Source: Pseudomonadota bacterium
GTDB taxonomy: Bacteria > Pseudomonadota > Alphaproteobacteria > Rhizobiales > Xanthobacteraceae
Assembly: GCA_023432885.1 (NCBI GenBank)
Contig: JAEZEU010000036.1
Span: forward strand, 1 to 12,596
Direction of reading: 5' to 3'
Length of the DNA: 12,596 bases
Notes under the pieces: model-generated
The model's input: only the letters and a program-made list of their open reading frames with translations
Databases searched by the model: none
Told to the model about the DNA's origin: nothing
Shown here: positions 5,604 to 12,596 of the stretch, piece after piece
How the letters are laid out: every line of letters starts with the position of its first letter
Position numbering within the stretch: position 1 is the stretch's first letter
Program-made: the position numbers and the translations under genes

Positions 5604-5819
5604 ATGGCCATGACTGGTACGGTCAAGTTCTTCAACGGCGAACGCGGCTACGGCTTCATCAAGCCGGACGACGGCGGCCGGGACGTGTTCGTTCACATCA
5701 CCGCGGTCGAGCGCGCCGGATTGAAAGATCTCAGCGAGGGACAGCGCATCAGCTTCGAGGTGGAGCCGGACAAGAAGGGCAAGGGCCCGAAAGCGGTCAA
5801 CCTCGTGGTTTCGCCCTGA
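5604..5819 (+). CDS. CspA-family cold-shock protein
   Basis: This 71-residue single cold-shock domain binds single-stranded RNA and DNA and is thought to melt mRNA structure in the cytoplasm. RNP1 is RGYGFIKPD (14-22) and RNP2 is DVFVHI (27-32), and the ending GPKAVNLVV is typical. The start at 5604 is fixed by a strong GGGGGAGG about eight bases upstream; a second ATG three codons in (5610) is less likely. A longer in-frame ORF from 5544 adds 20 residues with no cold-shock character. The gene has its own long leader with a candidate stress promoter at 5395-5420. It converges on the outer-membrane protein gene, with 29 nt between the stops and no clear terminator. Confidence 0.95.
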   Translation: MAMTGTVKFFNGERGYGFIKPDDGGRDVFVHITAVERAGLKDLSEGQRISFEVEPDKKGKGPKAVNLVVSP

Positions 5820-5848
5820 GGCCGATCGCTGCTCTACGCGTCCAGCCT

Positions 5849-6466
5849 TCAGAAGCGGTAGTTCACGCCGGCGCGCACCGTGCCGAAGCTCAGGCCATGC
5901 GAGGCGCCGGTGATGATGAAGTTGCTGTTGGCGAGGTCGACGTAGAGGTATTCGATCTTGGCGCTCCAGTTCGGCGCAAAGCCGAACTCAGCGCCGATAC
6001 CCGCGGTCCAGCCGACATTGGTGTGCGATTCCCTCGCCCAGAATGTTTCCGCGCGCAACTCGCCGAACGCCAGTCCCAGCGTGCCGTAGAACAGCACGTT
6101 GTTGAAGGCGTAGCCGCCGCGGCCGCGGATGGTGCCGAACCAGGGGTTGGAAAATTTCCACGCGGCAAAGGTATCGTCCGCGCTCGAGCCCTGGATGTCG
6201 CCCTCGACGCCAAACACCCACGGGCCGTTCTGGAAATTGTAGCCGGCCTGCACGCCGCCGACAAAGCCGCTCGGCTTGGCCCAGGCATTGTCCACGCTGC
6301 CCCACGCATAGCCGAAATTGCCGCCGGGATAGGGACCGGCCCAACGATAGGTGCTGGCTGTAATAGGATAGGACGGGGGCCCGTTGTAGTTGAAGTCAGC
6401 GGCGTCCGCCTGGATGCTCCAGCCTGCCGAGAGCAGCGCGAGCGCGCCCAACACAAACCTGGTCAT
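5849..6466 (-). CDS. Outer-membrane beta-barrel protein (Omp25/OmpA-barrel-like porin family)
   Basis: The product is 205 residues with a signal peptide (MTRFVLGALALLSAG; likely cleavage near ADA at 20-22). It then has alternating strands typical of an eight-stranded barrel: GPYPGGNFGYAWG, VGGVQAGYNFQ, WVFGVEGDIQGS, FGTIRGRGGYAFNN, VLFYGTLGLAFG, WTAGIGAEFGF and WSAKIEYLYVDL. It ends GTVRAGVNYRF, whose final phenylalanine is the usual barrel-assembly signal. Such small barrels are abundant surface proteins in Bradyrhizobium and relatives; the exact role is unknown. The start at 6466 is chosen because GGAGAG lies five bases before it. An upstream in-frame ATG (6523) would place arginine-rich residues before the signal peptide. 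A CtrA-type motif lies about 107 nt upstream. Confidence 0.9.
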   Translation of the reverse strand: MTRFVLGALALLSAGWSIQADAADFNYNGPPSYPITASTYRWAGPYPGGNFGYAWGSVDNAWAKPSGFVGGVQAGYNFQNGPWVFGVEGDIQGSSADDTFAAWKFSNPWFGTIRGRGGYAFNNVLFYGTLGLAFGELRAETFWARESHTNVGWTAGIGAEFGFAPNWSAKIEYLYVDLANSNFIITGASHGLSFGTVRAGVNYRF

Positions 6467-6572
6467 CGGTACTCTCCACCACGCAACTCGCCGTGACCCG
6501 CGGGCGGACGGAACGCCCGGCATGGTTACGGAATTCCAGCCTTTTCAGGTAAAAGTTATCGAGAGTTTTAAG

Positions 6573-6587
6573 TTAAAGGGTTGTTAA
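6573..6587 (-). promoter_or_regulatory. CtrA-type binding motif TTAA-N7-TTAAC
   Basis: On the minus strand the sequence is TTAA, seven bases (CAACCCT), TTAAC, a full match to the CtrA consensus TTAA-N7-TTAAC (the final C is the complement of G6572). A further TTAA half-site lies at 6568-6571. The site is in the AT-rich 229-nt divergent region between the outer-membrane protein (about 107 nt to its start) and uvrC (108 nt). AT-richness raises the chance of a random match. Confidence 0.4.
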
Positions 6588-6695
6588 GCCGAGTTACCGG
6601 CCGCTCATCATTCTTAAAAATGTGTTACTTGCGGCAGGGCGCTCGCGGCTCACCTGGGTGGCGATGCAACGCGCCAATGCATAAATTCGGCCCTC

Positions 6696-8759
6696 ATGAA
6701 AGACGATTCCAGCGATCAGCCCGCGCTCCGCCCGCGCAAGGGCAAGTCCGGTTCCGCCGGTGACATGCCGCTGCAGGATGCGAGCGCCGACATCGACCCG
6801 GCGACCTCCACCGCGGAGGACGAAGAGGAAGCACGGCTGCCCGACCTGCCGGAGGAACCGGCGGAAGCCATCGCCGAGGGCGGGCTGACGGCGGGACATG
6901 CCGCGATCGAGAACGCGGTGCGGCTGGCGCCCACCTCGCCCGGCGTCTATCGCATGCTTAATGCCGCCCACGACGTGCTTTATGTCGGCAAGGCCAAGAA
7001 CGTCAAAAAACGCCTGACATCCTACGCAAGGGCCAACGCACCGCTGCCGGCGCGCATCCTGCGCATGATCGCGGCCACCACCAATGTCGAGATCGTCTCG
7101 ACCTCGACCGAGACCGAAGCGCTGCTGCTGGAAGCCAACCTGATCAAGCAGCTGCGCCCCCGCTTCAACGTACAGCTTCGCGACGACAAGTCGTTCCCCT
7201 ACATCCTCATCACCGGCGACCACTGGGCGCCGCAGATCCTGAAACATCGCGGCGCGCAGACGCGGCCCGGACGCTATTTCGGTCCCTTCGCCTCCGCCGG
7301 CGCCGTCAACCGCACCATCACGGCGTTGCAGCGCGCGTTCCTGATCCGCTCCTGCACCGATTCGTTCTTCGAGAGCCGCACGCGGCCCTGCCTGCTCTAC
7401 CAGATCCGCCGCTGCTCCGGTCCCTGCACGCACGAGATCGATTTCCCCGGCTACACGGAACTGGTGCGGGAGGCGACCGAGTTCCTGTCCGGCCGCAGCC
7501 ATGCGGTAAAGCAGCTGCTCGCCGCCGAAATGGAGAAGGCGTCCGGCGAGCTCGAATTCGAGACCGCGGCCACGTTCCGCGACCGCCTCGCCGCGCTCTC
7601 GGCAATCCAGTCGCAGCAGGGCATCAATCCGCGCACCGTGGAAGAAGCCGACGTGTTCGCCATCCACCAGGAAGGCGGCTATTCCTGCGTTGAAGTGTTC
7701 TTCTTCCGCACCGGCCAGAACTGGGGCAACCGCGCCTATTTCCCGCGCGCGGAAAAGACGTTCACGCCGGAGGAAGTATTGGGCTCGTTCCTCACCCAGT
7801 TCTACGACGACAAGCCGCCGCCGAAGCTGATCCTGCTCTCGCACGAGGTGGAAGAGGCCGAGCTCCTGGCCGACGCGCTTTCGGTGAAGGCCGGCTTCAA
7901 GGTCGAGGTCTCCGTGCCCAAGCGCGGGGAGAAAAAGGAGATGATCGCGCATGCGCTGACCAATGCGCGCGAGGCGCTCGGCCGCAAGCTCGCCGATACC
8001 GCAACCCAAGGCCGGCTGCTGGAAGCGATGGTGACGACGCTCGGCCTGCCGCACATCCCGAAGCGCATCGAGGTTTACGACAACAGCCACATCCAGGGCA
8101 CCAATGCAGTCGGCGCCATGATCGTCGCGGGACCCGACGGTTTCATGAAGAACCAGTACCGCAAGTTCAACATCAAGTCGGAAGGGCTCACGCCGGGCGA
8201 CGACTACGCCATGATGCGCGAAGTGCTGCAGCGCCGCTTCAAGCGTCTCGTGAAGACCGCCGGGGCCGACGACAAGAAGCCGCGCGACGACGATTCCTTT
8301 CCGCAATGGCCCGACCTCGTCATCATCGACGGCGGCCGCGGCCAGCTCAATGCGGCGCGCGAAATCCTCGCCGAGCTCGGCGCCGACAAGGTCACCCTTC
8401 TCGGTGTTGCCAAGGGGCCGGACCGCGACGCCGGCCGCGAGACCCTGTTCATGCCGGACCGCGAGGCGATCAAGCTCGAGCCGCGCGATCCCGTGCTCTA
8501 TTTCATCCAGCGGCTACGCGACGAGGCGCATCGTTTTGTGATCGGCTCGCACCGCAAGCTGCGCAAAAAGGACATCCGCGAGGCCGGCCTGCAGGAGATT
8601 CCCGGGATCGGCCCCTCACGCAAACGTGCCCTGCTGTTGCATTTCGGAACGCTGAAGGAGATCGAGCGGGCCTCGATTGCCGATCTCGGCAAGGTTCCGG
8701 GGGTCAGCGCCGAAAGCGCCCGGCGGATCTTCGAGTATTTCCACGCCCAACCCGGGTAA
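6696..8759 (+). CDS. uvrC: Excinuclease ABC subunit C (UvrC)
   Basis: UvrC makes both incisions in nucleotide excision repair after UvrA/UvrB damage recognition. The 687-residue protein has a non-conserved, acidic and proline-rich N-terminal extension (1-70). The GIY-YIG nuclease follows (GVYRM at 83, YVGKAKNVKKRL at 96-107; about 78-160). The UvrB-binding UVR motif is at about 268-302. The RNase H-like nuclease shows YDNSH (D462), GDDYAMM and VIIDGGRGQ (D545). A double helix-hairpin-helix lies at the C-terminus (PGIGPSRKRAL, VPGVSAESARRI). The E. coli protein is about 610 residues; the extension accounts for most of the difference. The start ATG has no clear Shine-Dalgarno sequence. There is no LexA box upstream, unlike the RNase T2 gene. 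pgsA follows 92 nt downstream. Confidence 0.97.
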   Translation: MKDDSSDQPALRPRKGKSGSAGDMPLQDASADIDPATSTAEDEEEARLPDLPEEPAEAIAEGGLTAGHAAIENAVRLAPTSPGVYRMLNAAHDVLYVGKAKNVKKRLTSYARANAPLPARILRMIAATTNVEIVSTSTETEALLLEANLIKQLRPRFNVQLRDDKSFPYILITGDHWAPQILKHRGAQTRPGRYFGPFASAGAVNRTITALQRAFLIRSCTDSFFESRTRPCLLYQIRRCSGPCTHEIDFPGYTELVREATEFLSGRSHAVKQLLAAEMEKASGELEFETAATFRDRLAALSAIQSQQGINPRTVEEADVFAIHQEGGYSCVEVFFFRTGQNWGNRAYFPRAEKTFTPEEVLGSFLTQFYDDKPPPKLILLSHEVEEAELLADALSVKAGFKVEVSVPKRGEKKEMIAHALTNAREALGRKLADTATQGRLLEAMVTTLGLPHIPKRIEVYDNSHIQGTNAVGAMIVAGPDGFMKNQYRKFNIKSEGLTPGDDYAMMREVLQRRFKRLVKTAGADDKKPRDDDSFPQWPDLVIIDGGRGQLNAAREILAELGADKVTLLGVAKGPDRDAGRETLFMPDREAIKLEPRDPVLYFIQRLRDEAHRFVIGSHRKLRKKDIREAGLQEIPGIGPSRKRALLLHFGTLKEIERASIADLGKVPGVSAESARRIFEYFHAQPG

Positions 8760-8851
8760 TTGGCGATTTGGCGTTATACTTACGTCATCTCCCGCAACTC
8801 ATGTGCGCCAAGGTGTTGACCTCGCAGCTTCCCCGGTATTGGTAAAGACTG

Positions 8852-9466
8852 ATGAACATCGCGACCACCAGAAGCCCGTCCAAGAGCTTTTCGATCCCGA
8901 ATATCCTGACCGTGGGGCGGATCGCCGCCATTCCGGTGGTGGTGGGCTGCGTCTATTGGCAGTCGATCCTGGACGGCCCGCTGTGGCTGCGCTGGGTGGC
9001 GCTCGCGGTGTTCATTGCGGCCGGCATTACCGACTATCTGGACGGCTACTATGCGCGAATCTGGGACCAGCAATCGGCCTTCGGCCGGATGCTCGATCCG
9101 ATCGCCGACAAGCTGCTGGTGGCCTCGTGCCTGCTGATGCTCGCCGCCGACAACTCGATTCATGGCTGGACGCTGTGGGCCGCGGTCGTAATCCTGTGCC
9201 GCGAGATCCTGGTCTCGGGACTGCGCGAATATCTCGCCGCACTCCGGGTCAGCGTGCCGGTCACGAAACTTGCGAAATGGAAGACGACCGTCCAGCTCGT
9301 TGCGATCGGATTCCTGATTGCGGGCGAAGCCGGCGAACAGATCATTCCCGCCACGACCCTGATCGGCATCGTGCTGCTGTGGATATCGGCGATCGTGACG
9401 ATCTACACCGGCTGGGATTATTTCCGCGCCGGCATCCATCATCTCATCGAGGAGGATGAAGGATGA
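8852..9466 (+). CDS. pgsA: CDP-diacylglycerol--glycerol-3-phosphate 3-phosphatidyltransferase
   Basis: PgsA makes phosphatidylglycerol phosphate from CDP-diacylglycerol and glycerol-3-phosphate at the inner membrane, the committed step to phosphatidylglycerol and cardiolipin. The 204-residue length is normal. The CDP-alcohol phosphotransferase motif is complete: D61, D64-G65, A68-R69, G78, D82, D86. Several hydrophobic segments are visible (about 24-35, 47-60, 86-98, 105-115, 150-165, 172-188), along with the family opening PNILTVGRI. Upstream GGTAAAGACTG is a weak ribosome site. The 92-nt gap after uvrC contains TATACT (8775-8780) as a possible -10, without a convincing -35. Its stop overlaps the moaD start, so the two are translationally coupled. 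Confidence 0.96.
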   Translation: MNIATTRSPSKSFSIPNILTVGRIAAIPVVVGCVYWQSILDGPLWLRWVALAVFIAAGITDYLDGYYARIWDQQSAFGRMLDPIADKLLVASCLLMLAADNSIHGWTLWAAVVILCREILVSGLREYLAALRVSVPVTKLAKWKTTVQLVAIGFLIAGEAGEQIIPATTLIGIVLLWISAIVTIYTGWDYFRAGIHHLIEEDEG

Positions 9467-9714
9467 AGGTGAAGTATTTCGCCTGGGTGCGCGAGCGGAT
9501 CGGCAAGGCGGAGGAAGCCATCGAGCCGCCCGCCAGCGTGCGCACGGTCGATGAACTGATCGCGTGGCTGTCGAACCGCGGCGAGGCCTATGCCTACGCA
9601 TTCGAGAAGCCGAAGGTGATCCGCGTCGCTATCGACCATGCGCATGTCAAGCCGGATGCGCCGATTGCCGGCGCGCGCGAGATCGCGTTTTTTCCACCGA
9701 TGACCGGCGGCTGA
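9463..9714 (+). CDS. moaD: Molybdopterin synthase sulfur-carrier subunit MoaD
   Basis: MoaD is a ubiquitin-like sulfur carrier. Its C-terminal glycine is converted to a thiocarboxylate that supplies the dithiolene sulfurs of molybdopterin. The 83-residue product ends in the required Gly-Gly (FFPPMTGG) and opens MKVKYFAWVRERIGK, typical of the family. The start ATG overlaps the pgsA stop by four bases (ATGA), with GAGGAGG just upstream inside pgsA. The stop is 11 nt before moaE, its partner in the heterotetrameric synthase, so equal expression is expected. Confidence 0.96.
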   Translation: MKVKYFAWVRERIGKAEEAIEPPASVRTVDELIAWLSNRGEAYAYAFEKPKVIRVAIDHAHVKPDAPIAGAREIAFFPPMTGG

Positions 9715-9724
9715 GCTGTTCGCC

Positions 9725-10192
9725 ATGGGCGTGGCCGCGAGCATCCGAATACAAGAAGCCGATTTCGACGTCGCACGGGAGATCGCGGCCTTGAGCAAGG
9801 GCCGCACCGATATCGGCGCCGTCGTCAGTTTCACCGGTATCTGCCGCGGCACCGAAGGATCGGAGCCAATCGCCGCCTTGAGGCTGGAGCATTATCCTGG
9901 CATGGCCGAAGCGGAGATCAGGCGGCATGCCGACGAGGCACTGGCGCGCTGGCCGCTGCAAGGGCTCACCATCATCCATCGCTTCGGCCGCATCACACCG
10001 GGCGAAAACATCGTGCTTGTCGTCACCGCCTCCTCGCACCGGCAGGCGGCGTTCGAGGCCGCCGAATTCCTGATGGATTATCTGAAGACCAGTGCACCGT
10101 TCTGGAAGCAGGAAGAGAGCGCCCGCGGCGCGAGCTGGATCGAAGCGCGCGACCATGACGACGCAGCCGCTGCCCGCTGGACCAAATCCTGA
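9725..10192 (+). CDS. moaE: Molybdopterin synthase catalytic subunit MoaE
   Basis: MoaE converts cyclic pyranopterin monophosphate to molybdopterin using sulfur from MoaD. The 155-residue length is normal. Conserved features are FTGICRG (36-42, R41), LEHYPGM (54-60), the substrate-binding SSHR (103-106), and the active-site lysines K121 and K128 in DYLKTSAPFWKQE. It sits right after moaD. No other molybdenum-cofactor gene is in the window, so upstream steps (moaA, moaC) must lie elsewhere. The stop shares one base with the next start. Confidence 0.97.
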   Translation: MGVAASIRIQEADFDVAREIAALSKGRTDIGAVVSFTGICRGTEGSEPIAALRLEHYPGMAEAEIRRHADEALARWPLQGLTIIHRFGRITPGENIVLVVTASSHRQAAFEAAEFLMDYLKTSAPFWKQEESARGASWIEARDHDDAAAARWTKS

Positions 10193-11151
10193 TGGCAAAG
10201 CGAGCAAAGAAGGCGACAAAGCGCGGCCGATCCGTCGCCAGGGCGCCGAAGGTCAGCGCCGGTGAATTGCAGACGCTGCTCGATTTCGTGCGCTACGCTG
10301 TGAGCCGCTTTGCGGAAGCCCGGCTCGTTTTCGCCCACGGCACCACCGATCCCGTCGCGGAAGCTGCGTTCCTCGTCTGCGAGACGCTGCATCTGCATCC
10401 CGATCAGTTCGAGCAGTTTGCCCATGCGCGCGTCACCGTGGCGGAGGGAAGGACAATCCTCGAACTGATCGAGCGACGCATCGCGACGCGAAAACCCGCC
10501 GCCTATCTCGTCAACAGGATCTGGATGCGCGGGCTGCCGTTCTATGTCGACGAGCGCACCATCGTGCCGCGCTCCTACATCGGCGAGCTGCTGGATTCAC
10601 ATTTCGGCGATGGCGAGGACTCGACCTCGCTGATCGGCGATCCCGCGGAAGTGGGAAGCGTTCTCGACCTCTGCACCGGCAGCGGCTGCCTTGCGATCCT
10701 CTCCGCCCGCCATTTTCCGCACGCCGCCATCGACGCGGTCGACATTTCGAAGGATGCGCTGGCCGTCGCTGCGCGCAACGTTGCCGATTATGGGCTCGAA
10801 GACCGCATCGCGCTGCACCGCGGCGATCTGTTCGCGCCGCTCGACGACAAGCGCTACGATCTCATCATCTCCAACCCGCCCTATGTCGATGCCGAAGGCA
10901 TGGCGGCCCTGCCGACCGAATGCCGCGCCGAGCCTAAGCTCGCCTTCGACGGGGGCGCCGACGGCCTCGACATCGTCAGGCGCATCCTGGCCGCGGCCAA
11001 GGGGCATCTTGCTCCGCATGGCGGCCTGCTCTGCGATATCGGCCGCGGCCGCGACAATCTCGAGGCCGCGTTCCCGCAGCTCCCGCTGCTCTGGCTCGAT
11101 ACCGAGGATTCCGAGGGCGAGGTGTTCTGGATCGCGGCTTCTGATCTCTGA
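10192..11151 (+). CDS. prmB: 50S ribosomal protein L3 N5-glutamine methyltransferase
   Basis: PrmB methylates a glutamine of ribosomal protein L3 with S-adenosylmethionine during 50S assembly. The 319-residue product has a Lys/Arg-rich N-terminus (1-20) and a helical domain. It then has the PrmB-type signature GLPFYVDERTIVPRS (114-128), SAM motif I DLCTGSGCLA (159-168), the acidic-loop VDIS (183-186) and the catalytic NPPY (228-231) common to glutamine methyltransferases. PrmB is preferred to the release-factor enzyme PrmC because of the FYVDERTIVPRS context and an N-terminus with a LVFAHG stretch typical of PrmB. It overlaps moaE by one base (TGATG), so it belongs to the same transcript. Confidence 0.92.
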   Translation: MAKRAKKATKRGRSVARAPKVSAGELQTLLDFVRYAVSRFAEARLVFAHGTTDPVAEAAFLVCETLHLHPDQFEQFAHARVTVAEGRTILELIERRIATRKPAAYLVNRIWMRGLPFYVDERTIVPRSYIGELLDSHFGDGEDSTSLIGDPAEVGSVLDLCTGSGCLAILSARHFPHAAIDAVDISKDALAVAARNVADYGLEDRIALHRGDLFAPLDDKRYDLIISNPPYVDAEGMAALPTECRAEPKLAFDGGADGLDIVRRILAAAKGHLAPHGGLLCDIGRGRDNLEAAFPQLPLLWLDTEDSEGEVFWIAASDL

Positions 11152-11258
11152 ACTCCGCCGGTTGCGCGGAAATATCACGGTTGTCCGCATTTCCCGGTAG
11201 CCGCGAAGCTGGTAGCCTGCGGGCAGCCGTCGCGCCCACAACTCGTAAAGAGGCCCCC

Positions 11259-12596
11259 ATGCTGGACAAGAGCCCGACAAAATCCCCCGTCAACGTTCCC
11301 AACGACCTCGCCGCGCACTGGATGCCGTTCACGGCCAATCGCGCGTTCAAGAAGGCGCCGCGGCTGCTCGCGGGCGCCAAGGACATGCACTACATCACGG
11401 TCGACGGCCGCAAGCTGATCGACGGCGCCGCCGGCATGTGGTGCACCAATGCCGGCCACGGCCGCACCCCGATCTCGGAGGCCATCGCCAAGATGGCCGC
11501 GACGCTGGATTACGCGCCGCCGTTCCAGTTCGGCATCCCGCAAGCGTTCGAGCTTGCCAGCCGCATCGCCGATCTCGCGCCCAAGGGGCTCGACCACGTC
11601 TTCTTCTGCAACTCCGGGTCGGAGGCGGCCGATACCGCGCTGAAGATCGCGCTCGCCTATCATCAGCTCAACGGCCAGGGCGCCCGCTCGCGCCTGATCG
11701 GCCGCGTCCGCGGCTATCACGGCGTTGGCTTCGGCGGCACGTCGGTCGGCGGCATCGTTGGCAACCGCAAGATCTTCGGCTCGCTGCTGTCGGGCGTCGA
11801 TCACCTGCCGGCGACCTATGACCGCGAGAAGCAGGCCTTCACCAAGGGCGAGCCGGAATACGGCGCGCACTTCGCCGACGCGCTGGAGGATCTCGTCAAC
11901 CTGCATGGCGCCAACACCATCGCCGCCGTCATCGTCGAGCCGATGGCGGGATCGACCGGCGTGCTGGCCGCGCCCAAGGGCTATCTGAAGCGGCTACGCG
12001 AGATCACCCAGAAGCACGGCATCCTCCTGATTTTCGACGAGGTCATCACCGGATTCGGCCGGCTCGGCTTCGCGTTTGCCGCCGAGCGCTACGGCGTGCT
12101 GCCGGACATGCTCACCTTCGCCAAGGGCGTGACCAACGGCGCGGCTCCGATGGGCGGTGTGCTGGTGCGCGACACCATCCATGACGCCTTCATGACCGGG
12201 CCGGAGCACATGGTCGAGCTCACCCATGGCTACACCTATTCGGCGCATCCGCTGGCCTGCGCCGCGGGCCTTGCCACCCTCGACATCTACCGCGACGAAA
12301 AGCTGTTCGAGCGAGCCAACAAGCTCGAGCCGAAATTCGCCGACGCGATCATGTCGCTGAAGGGCCTGCCCAATGTGCTCGACATCCGCACCGTGGGCCT
12401 GACCGCCGGCATCGACCTTGCGCCGTCCGCGGACGGGGTTGGCAAGCGGGGCTTCGCCGGTCTCAACAGCGCCTTCTTCGACCATGACATCATGCTTCGG
12501 TCCGTCGGCGACACGCTGGCGCTGACCCCGCCTCTGATCATCAGCGAGGACCAGATCGGCGAGATCGTCGACAAGGTCGGCAAGGTGATCCGCGCG
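11259..12596 (+). CDS. Omega-amino acid (beta-alanine):pyruvate aminotransferase, 3' end cut by window
   Basis: This class III PLP aminotransferase moves an amino group from beta-alanine or another omega-amino acid to pyruvate. 446 codons are present with no stop, and homologues of about 445-450 residues suggest only a few are missing. Recognisable parts are AHWMPFTANRAFKKAPRL (19-36), CNSGSEAADTALKIA for the PLP phosphate, GRVRGYHG, FDEVITGFGR (PLP pyridine-binding D260), AKGVTNGAAPMG with the Schiff-base lysine K289, and HGYTYSAHPLACAAGLA. The N-terminal MPFTANR and the YHGVGFGGTSVGG stretch closely follow the Pseudomonas omega-amino acid:pyruvate enzyme as I recall it. The start has AAAGAGG at five bases. 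The 107-nt gap after prmB shows no clear promoter. Substrate preference cannot be set from sequence alone. Confidence 0.9.
   Translation, partial: MLDKSPTKSPVNVPNDLAAHWMPFTANRAFKKAPRLLAGAKDMHYITVDGRKLIDGAAGMWCTNAGHGRTPISEAIAKMAATLDYAPPFQFGIPQAFELASRIADLAPKGLDHVFFCNSGSEAADTALKIALAYHQLNGQGARSRLIGRVRGYHGVGFGGTSVGGIVGNRKIFGSLLSGVDHLPATYDREKQAFTKGEPEYGAHFADALEDLVNLHGANTIAAVIVEPMAGSTGVLAAPKGYLKRLREITQKHGILLIFDEVITGFGRLGFAFAAERYGVLPDMLTFAKGVTNGAAPMGGVLVRDTIHDAFMTGPEHMVELTHGYTYSAHPLACAAGLATLDIYRDEKLFERANKLEPKFADAIMSLKGLPNVLDIRTVGLTAGIDLAPSADGVGKRGFAGLNSAFFDHDIMLRSVGDTLALTPPLIISEDQIGEIVDKVGKVIRA

Noticed and set aside
6594..8306. 570-codon minus-strand ORF
   Set aside because: It is a shadow of uvrC with no family resemblance.
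8816..8842. TTGACC with TATTGG as a pgsA promoter
   Set aside because: The spacing is 15, the -10 is poor, and the start would fall almost at the pgsA start codon.
1..12596. CRISPR array, tRNA or rRNA genes
   Set aside because: No regularly spaced direct repeats and no tRNA-like arm set with the conserved TTCGA-type loop were seen; the only cloverleaf (4349-4427) is a palindromic intergenic repeat.

Overview
The window looks like chromosomal DNA from a GC-rich alphaproteobacterium of the Bradyrhizobium/Rhodopseudomonas/Nitrobacter group (Nitrobacteraceae). The evidence is codon use, protein similarity recognised by eye, a uvrC-pgsA-moaD-moaE gene order that I recall from this group, and several families of dispersed palindromic repeats that I also associate with it. 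No database search was run.

Positions 1-2000 are accessory DNA. A complete IS110-family insertion sequence (about 257-1545, transposase on the minus strand) splits one copy of a dispersed genomic repeat into halves at 1-256 and 1546-1760. The roughly 190 nt upstream of the transposase reads as a bridge RNA. It has a 5' hairpin, a target loop whose two guides match the two flanks of this very insertion, and a donor loop whose guides match the two ends of the element. A second palindromic repeat lies at 1781-1945.

Positions 2000-5330 hold small exported proteins and RNA-processing genes. Two minus-strand genes encode a small exported protein and a DUF3617 protein. On the plus strand are another exported protein, a secreted RNase T2 and the 23S rRNA methyltransferase rlmJ. 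A perfect alphaproteobacterial LexA box (GTTC-N7-GTTC) overlaps the likely RNase T2 promoter. A long palindrome lies between the divergent genes at 2871 and 3037, and a cloverleaf-like repeat lies between RNase T2 and rlmJ.

Positions 5330-6700 hold a cold-shock protein gene with a long leader and a candidate EcfG-type stress promoter, then a convergent outer-membrane beta-barrel gene. An AT-rich divergent region follows, containing a TTAA-N7-TTAAC (CtrA-type) motif.

Positions 6700-12596 are housekeeping genes on the plus strand: uvrC (excision repair), then the tightly packed pgsA-moaD-moaE-prmB set (phosphatidylglycerol synthesis, molybdopterin synthase subunits, ribosomal protein L3 methylation), then an omega-amino-acid:pyruvate aminotransferase cut by the window end. 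I saw no tRNA, rRNA or CRISPR array.

The most interesting item is the bridge RNA together with its reconstructed target site. Guide, target and donor can all be read from one sequence, and they suggest an element that targets a dispersed genomic repeat.
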